Assembly: GCA_035718275.1 (NCBI GenBank)
Contig: DASTHI010000046.1
Span: forward strand, 1-64,000
Direction: 5' to 3'
Length of the DNA stretch: 64,000 bases
From: Pseudolabrys sp035718275
Lineage (GTDB): Bacteria > Pseudomonadota > Alphaproteobacteria > Rhizobiales > Xanthobacteraceae
The notes beneath the pieces are model-generated. The model searched no databases, was not told the origin of the DNA, and worked only from the letters and a program-made list of their open reading frames with translations. The stretch's first letter is position 1, and the number at the start of each line of letters is the position of its first letter. Both the position numbers and the translations under genes were made by a program. This document shows, one piece after another, positions 59,928-64,000 of this stretch.

Positions 59928-60443
59928 ATGTCGATGCCTCTCGCCTTCATGTTCAAGGACGACGGCAAGGTGCCGAATAATCCGGTGCTGCCGGCACTCA
60001 TCTACAAGGCCGCGATTGCGTTGAGCGCGCAAGATCCTGCCAGCACTATCGAAAATATCTTTGCGAAGAACGGCTGGGGCCGTGGCCAGTGGCGCAACGG
60101 CATCTACCCTTTCGTGCACTACCATTCGATGATCCACGAGGCGCTCGGCATCGCGCGCGGGCGGGTGCGGGTGCAACTCGGCGGCCTTGCCGGCGAGACG
60201 TTCGATTTCGCGGCCGGGGATGTCGCCGTGCTACCTGCTGGCACCGGACATCAGCGCCTGTCAGGGAGCCCTGATCTCCTGGTGATCGGAGCCTATCCCG
60301 CCGAGGGCACATATAACCTCTGCCGCGGCGATAATCCGGCCGATCGCGAGAAGGCACTCGTGACGATTCCAAGAGTGCCGGTACCTACCAGCGATCCGGT
60401 GCTCGGCAAGGACGGCGATCTGCCGAAGGCGTGGCGACGATAG
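59928..60443 (+). CDS. Cupin domain protein
   Basis: A 171-residue protein with a single cupin barrel: HYHSMIHEALGIARGRVRVQLGG with the His-X-His-type start, and GDVAVLPAGTGHQRL with the last His. Similar to cupins annotated as AraC-like sensor or mannose-isomerase-like proteins of unknown substrate. ATG 59928 gives MSMPLAFMFKDDG. No operon partner is evident. Confidence 0.7.
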   Translation: MSMPLAFMFKDDGKVPNNPVLPALIYKAAIALSAQDPASTIENIFAKNGWGRGQWRNGIYPFVHYHSMIHEALGIARGRVRVQLGGLAGETFDFAAGDVAVLPAGTGHQRLSGSPDLLVIGAYPAEGTYNLCRGDNPADREKALVTIPRVPVPTSDPVLGKDGDLPKAWRR

Positions 60444-60455
60444 CGCACCCGTTAC

Positions 60456-60549
60456 TCCGTCATTCCCGCGCAATAGGAATCTCCCCTGTCCGATCGACAA
60501 TCATCTCGATGTCTGCTCCTCGGTGCCCGCTTTCGCGGGGATGGACGGA
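60456..60549. repeat. Short imperfect inverted-repeat element
   Basis: TCCGTCATTCCCGCG at 60456 reappears inverted as CGCGGGGATGGACGGA ending at 60549, with an inner hairpin CCCGC-TTTC-GCGGG at 60526-60539. This resembles the dispersed 'cattcccgcg' intergenic repeats common in alphaproteobacteria. Only one copy was seen in this window. Confidence 0.5.
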
Positions 60550-60603
60550 TACTGTGCTAATACCGCCCAAGTCTGCACGATAGAAAGCGCCAGCGAGCGA
60601 GCC

Positions 60604-61302
60604 ATGAGCGACTGGGTCAACTTCTACGACTTCAAGCATTCGGTGATCTATGTGAATGCACGTCACCGCGACGTGCACTATCGAACGATTGCCGAGGACA
60701 TCCGCGCCTATGTGCCGTCATCGGACGCATATGTGCTGGACTATGGATGCGGCGAGGCGACATCGGCCGATCTCGTCGCCGACGCATGTGCCCAATTGGT
60801 GCTGGTAGAAGCGGCGCCCAACGTGCGCGCCTCACTCACCATGCGCTATGCGGGGAATCCGAAAATCACGGTCGTCGCCGCCGAGCAGGCTGCGGGCCTG
60901 CCGAGGTCTTCGTTCGATCTTATTGTCATGCATTCGGTCGCGCAGTACCTGACGCCAGCAGAACTCGATCGCCTGCTTGCGATCTTCCACACGCTACTCA
61001 AGCCGGATGGACTCTTTATTCTCGGCGATGTCGTGCCGCCGCATCTTGCGGCACCAGCCGCCGCGCTGTCGCTGCTGCGCTTCGGCGCTGCCAACGGCTT
61101 CTTTTGGGCCGCGGCTTTCGGGCTGGCGCGAATCTTCGCTTCCGACTACCTGCGCCTGAAAAAAACGGCGGGGCTGTCACATTATACCGAGGCCGCCGCG
61201 CTCGAACGTTTGCGCAAAGCCGACTTCAGGGCCAGGCGTGCAGAGCGGAATATCGGCCATAACCAGTGGCGCATGACCTTTCTTTGTCGGGCATCCGCCT
61301 AA
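60604..61302 (+). CDS. SAM-dependent methyltransferase (class I)
   Basis: A 232-residue Rossmann-type methyltransferase. YVLDYGCGEATSADLV is motif I, LVEAAPNVRASL motif II, and FDLIVMHSVAQYLTPAEL and LLKPDGLFILGDVV follow. The start MSDWVNFYDFKHSVIY removes an unlikely N-terminal extension. The substrate is unknown; a hydrophobic stretch near 150-175 (LSLLRFGAANGFFWAAAFGLA) may bind the membrane or a lipid-like substrate. Confidence 0.75.
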   Translation: MSDWVNFYDFKHSVIYVNARHRDVHYRTIAEDIRAYVPSSDAYVLDYGCGEATSADLVADACAQLVLVEAAPNVRASLTMRYAGNPKITVVAAEQAAGLPRSSFDLIVMHSVAQYLTPAELDRLLAIFHTLLKPDGLFILGDVVPPHLAAPAAALSLLRFGAANGFFWAAAFGLARIFASDYLRLKKTAGLSHYTEAAALERLRKADFRARRAERNIGHNQWRMTFLCRASA

Positions 61303-61414
61303 TGAAGGTCGGGCAGAACCGCTGACTGCTCGGCCAGCCGTCAGACAAAAAATTTTCCCTGATCACCCAACTAGACGTTGACTAGCGGAAGCCGCCTCGC
61401 ACTAAATGTAGATG

Positions 61415-61590
61415 TCACGGTCTCTCGATTCTGGTCGAGAGCTAAGAGGGAAACCGGTGAGCTGACGGCAAAGCCGGTGCTGCCCCCGCAACTGTAAGCG
61501 GCGAGTGTCTGCCATCATTGTCACTGGTGCGCGAATGCACCGGGAAGGCCCGGCAGACGCAGCGACCCGCGAGCCAGGAGACCTGCCGTG
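61415..61590 (+). promoter_or_regulatory. Cobalamin riboswitch upstream of nrdAB
   Basis: All core blocks of the B12 riboswitch occur in order: AGAGGGAAACCGGTG near 61445, the B12 box region GCCGGTGCTGCCCCCGCAAC with TGTAAGCGG after it near 61475-61500, GGGAAGGCCC near 61541, and GAGCCAGGAGACCTGCC near 61571. It lies about 110 bp before nrdA. It should shut off class I ribonucleotide reductase when adenosylcobalamin is plentiful, implying a B12-dependent enzyme elsewhere. The rest of 61303-61702 holds no gene. Confidence 0.95.
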
Positions 61591-61702
61591 ATCGAACGAA
61601 CGTCCTCGGGCGGGGTGCCTGGTGGGTCGCTTGCCGCCGAGGTGCGCTCGGTTTCCTGCAAGTCATCCACTAGGCCCGTGCCCCAACATCGCGGGGTTGC
61701 CG

Positions 61703-63664
61703 ATGTCATTGTCTTACGATTTCGATCTTCATGGTCATCTCGTTTCCGGAAGCTTGCCGCGGAAAAAGACGCAGGCAAAGCAAGACCCACCGAAACTGCA
61801 TGTGGTGCCCCCCGCACGTGAAGCCGCCGCGTCCAAAGCGGTTAGGTCTCCGCTTCCGGCGCCGCTCTTGCCGCCACCACGGCCCTCGGATCTCGTTTTG
61901 GATCGCCGCCGCGACGACCTTCTGACGGCGTTCGGCAAGCTCACGCTCTCGGATCGTTACTTGCTGGCGGGCGAAAACTTCCAGGACATGTTTGCGCGCG
62001 TGTCGTGCGCTTTCGCTGACGACGTTGCGCACGCCCAACGCTTGTACGACGCCATGTCTCGGCTCTGGTTCATGCCGGCCACGCCTGTGTTGTCCAATGG
62101 CGGCACGACGCGCGGACTGCCGATTTCCTGCTTTCTGAATTCCGTTTCCGACTCGCTGAAGGGAATTGTCGACACCTGGAATGAGAATGTCTGGCTTGCA
62201 TCAAACGGCGGCGGCATCGGTACATTCTGGGGGCGCGTGCGCTCGATTGGCGAGAAAGTGAAGGGCGGCGTGACATCCGGCATCATCCCCTTCATTCACG
62301 TCATGGATGGTCTGACGCTCGCGATCAGCCAGGGATCCCTGAGGCGCGGTTCGGCTGCCGTCTATCTCGACATCCACCATCCGGAGATCGAGGAGTTTCT
62401 GGAAATTCGCAAAGCCTCCGGTGACTTCAATCGCAAGAGCCTGAATCTGCACCATGGCATCAACGTCACCGATGAATTCATGCAGGCTGTGGGTGCAGGC
62501 ACCAAATTCGCCCTGCGAAGCCCTAAGGACGGCGAGGTGATCCGCCAAATCGATGCTCGGCAGCTCTGGCAGCGCATTCTTGAAACGCGCCTACAGACGG
62601 GGGAGCCATATCTCCTGTTCATCGACACTGTGAATCGTGCCTTGCCCAAGCATCAACGCGAGCTTGGCCTCACAGTCACGACATCCAACCTGTGCAGCGA
62701 AATCACTCTGCCTACGGGGCCTGATCATCGGGGCGAGGAACGAACGGCTGTCTGCTGTCTGTCTTCGCTCAATCTGGAAACCTGGGATCAATGGAAGGAC
62801 GAGCAACTGTTTATCGAAGATGTAATGCGCTTCCTCGACAACATACTGACGCATTTTATTACGGTCGCGCCAAGTGAAATGAAGCGGGCGCGCTACGCCG
62901 CGCTGCGGGAGCGCTCGGTCGGTCTAGGCGTAATGGGATTTCATTCATTCTTGCAAGGCAAGGGTGTTCCAATGGAAAGTGCCGCCGCCAAGGCGTTCAA
63001 CCTGGCAATGTTCCGCAAAATCCGCCGCGACGCCGACGCAGCATCGATCGCTCTGGCGCGTGAGCGCGGCCCCTGCCCCGACGCGCTGGAACGCGGCATC
63101 ACGGCTCGCTTCAGCCACAAGATTGCTGTCGCGCCCACCGCCTCGATCAGCATCATCTGTGGCGGCACGAGCGCCTGCGTCGAGCCGATCCCGGCCAACA
63201 TCTATACGCACAAAACGTTGTCGGGTTCGATCTCGGTCCGCAATCCTCATCTCGCGAAGATTCTGGCCGACAAGGGGGCGGACAGTCAGGCTGTGTGGCA
63301 GTCCATCATTGAGCATGAAGGCTCAGTCGCTCATCTCGGTATGCTGTCGGAGCAGGAGAAGGCAGTGTTTCGCACGGCATTCGAAATAGATCAGCGTTGG
63401 ATCGTTGAGCTTGCCGCCGACCGCGCTCCGTTCATTTGCCAAAGCCAGTCGATCAATCTCTATCTGCCGGCAGACATCGATAAATGGGACCTGCACATGC
63501 TGCATTGGACAGCGTGGAAGCGCGGGGTGAAGAGTCTTTACTATTGCCGCTCGAAGTCCATCTCGCGCGCCGGATTTGCAGGGAAAATCCCGAAGACAGA
63601 AGCCGCCAACCGACAATCCTCACTGTCTCGGACCGACTATGAGGAGTGCCTTGCATGCCAATAA
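61703..63664 (+). CDS. nrdA: Ribonucleoside-diphosphate reductase, alpha subunit
   Basis: A 653-residue class I reductase large subunit. It has LPISCFLNS and CCLSSLNLE for the active-site disulfide pair, NLCSEITLP for the radical Cys, Asn and Glu, and the C-terminal redox pair in ECLACQ. There is no N-terminal ATP cone; a proline-rich linker precedes the core instead. ATG 61703 fits; longer frames run back towards the riboswitch. It reduces ribonucleotides with the NrdB radical and needs O2-dependent activation in class Ia. Confidence 0.9.
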   Translation: MSLSYDFDLHGHLVSGSLPRKKTQAKQDPPKLHVVPPAREAAASKAVRSPLPAPLLPPPRPSDLVLDRRRDDLLTAFGKLTLSDRYLLAGENFQDMFARVSCAFADDVAHAQRLYDAMSRLWFMPATPVLSNGGTTRGLPISCFLNSVSDSLKGIVDTWNENVWLASNGGGIGTFWGRVRSIGEKVKGGVTSGIIPFIHVMDGLTLAISQGSLRRGSAAVYLDIHHPEIEEFLEIRKASGDFNRKSLNLHHGINVTDEFMQAVGAGTKFALRSPKDGEVIRQIDARQLWQRILETRLQTGEPYLLFIDTVNRALPKHQRELGLTVTTSNLCSEITLPTGPDHRGEERTAVCCLSSLNLETWDQWKDEQLFIEDVMRFLDNILTHFITVAPSEMKRARYAALRERSVGLGVMGFHSFLQGKGVPMESAAAKAFNLAMFRKIRRDADAASIALARERGPCPDALERGITARFSHKIAVAPTASISIICGGTSACVEPIPANIYTHKTLSGSISVRNPHLAKILADKGADSQAVWQSIIEHEGSVAHLGMLSEQEKAVFRTAFEIDQRWIVELAADRAPFICQSQSINLYLPADIDKWDLHMLHWTAWKRGVKSLYYCRSKSISRAGFAGKIPKTEAANRQSSLSRTDYEECLACQ

Positions 63665-64000
63665 TCGATCTTTCCATGATCGATCCTCGCACATTGATCG
63701 GCCAAGGCAGGGTCGGACTACTCGATTCAAGCGGGTCGTATGATGTCGATCGCTACGCGTGGGCTTATGAATTCTGGAAGCGACAACAACAAACCCATTG
63801 GATGGGTGAGGAGGTGCCACTTGGTGCCGACATCAAGGATTGGGCCTCAGATCGCGTTACGGCTAAAGAACGCGCACTCCTGACGCAGATCTTCCGCTTC
63901 TTTACGCAGTCCGATATCGAAGTTGGCGACAACTATCTCAAGCGCTACATCCCCATTTTCCAGCCACTCACCGTACAGATGATGATGGCCGCCTTCACGA
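63655..64000 (+). CDS. nrdB: Ribonucleoside-diphosphate reductase, beta subunit (partial, runs off the window)
   Basis: The first 115 codons. Starts ATG 63655 inside the last codons of nrdA. Translation MPIIDLSMIDPRTLI leads to AWAYEFWKRQQQTHWM, EVPLGADIKDW and FFTQSDIEVGDNYL, typical of NrdB N-termini with the first carboxylate ligand region. The diiron and tyrosyl centre proper lies outside. Confidence 0.9.
   Translation, partial: MPIIDLSMIDPRTLIGQGRVGLLDSSGSYDVDRYAWAYEFWKRQQQTHWMGEEVPLGADIKDWASDRVTAKERALLTQIFRFFTQSDIEVGDNYLKRYIPIFQPLTVQMMMAAFT

Noticed and set aside
61588..61821. Small open frames overlapping the end of the riboswitch and the start of nrdA
   Set aside because: They start inside conserved riboswitch sequence and lack ribosome sites.
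1..64000. CRISPR arrays, tRNA/rRNA genes, insertion sequences, phage or integrase genes
   Set aside because: No direct-repeat arrays, cloverleaf-like sequences, transposase or integrase motifs were recognised on either strand; a covariance-model scan would be needed to exclude degenerate tRNAs.

Overview
This 64 kb window is a G+C-rich stretch of a proteobacterial chromosome, most likely from an alphaproteobacterium. It holds a large, densely packed gene set for anaerobic breakdown of aromatic compounds, flanked by household genes (ubiTUV and gcdH on the left; hemN, carA and nrdAB on the right). The alphaproteobacterial call rests on the bad/hba-like regulators (an Rrf2 BadM-like repressor next to a BadL-like acetyltransferase), a DUF6455 protein and the look of carA. 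The genus cannot be fixed by eye. No tRNA, rRNA, IS element, prophage or CRISPR array was seen.

Layout. (1) 1-2660, minus strand: start of glutaryl-CoA dehydrogenase and the O2-independent ubiquinone genes ubiV, ubiU, ubiT. (2) 2718-13568, minus strand: one tight operon with a benzoate-type CoA ligase, two acyl-CoA dehydrogenases, two crotonase-family proteins, a BadH-like dehydrogenase, a two-subunit molybdenum enzyme of the pyrogallol transhydroxylase/resorcinol hydroxylase family with an unusual N-terminal SCP2-like domain, and a DoxX membrane protein. (3) 13738-17533, plus strand: 4-hydroxybenzoyl-CoA reductase (gamma, alpha, beta). (4) 17558-21585: RidA, a Crp/Fnr regulator, a BadM-like Rrf2 regulator, a BadL-like GNAT, and a DUF2249/membrane protein pair. 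(5) 21610-31908, minus strand: had-oah-dch-bcrC-bcrB-bcrA-bcrD-ferredoxin, followed by a hemerythrin, two GNATs and an SDR. This is the Thauera-type route from benzoyl-CoA to 3-hydroxypimelyl-CoA. (6) 32064-35139, plus strand, divergent: korAB, which makes reduced ferredoxin for benzoyl-CoA reductase, and a ferritin-like protein. (7) 35179-41285, minus strand: thioesterase, padB, a padC-padD fusion and phenylacetate-CoA ligase. (8) 41373-45903 and 49737-54431: two complete Liv-type ABC importers on opposite strands, with mogA, a transglutaminase-like protein and a further Mo-bisPGD oxidoreductase between them. (9) 54586-58482: DUF6455 protein, hemN, a 60-residue protein, a candidate sRNA, a bacteriohemerythrin and a b561-like cytochrome. 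(10) 58643-64000: carA, a cupin protein, a methyltransferase, and a cobalamin riboswitch leading nrdA and nrdB.

How it works together. Aromatic acids enter through the Liv systems and are activated by the CoA ligases. 4-Hydroxybenzoyl-CoA and phenylacetyl-CoA are funnelled towards benzoyl-CoA by the hcr and pad enzymes. Benzoyl-CoA is dearomatised by BcrABCD with ferredoxin reduced by KorAB. The ring is opened by Dch, Had and Oah, and GcdH acts near the end of the pathway. The many molybdenum enzymes explain the nearby mogA.

Regulation. Fourteen TTGAY-N4-RTCAA-like palindromes (Crp/Fnr/Dnr family boxes, twelve good and two weak) lie in the intergenic regions of nearly every transcription unit from ubiT to the b561 gene. 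A separate 22-bp motif is shared by the had/korA and badL-like/DUF2249 divergent promoters. One Fnr-like box is followed 35-40 bp later by a two-hairpin sequence ending in a strong terminator and T-run, which looks like an Fnr-controlled small RNA.
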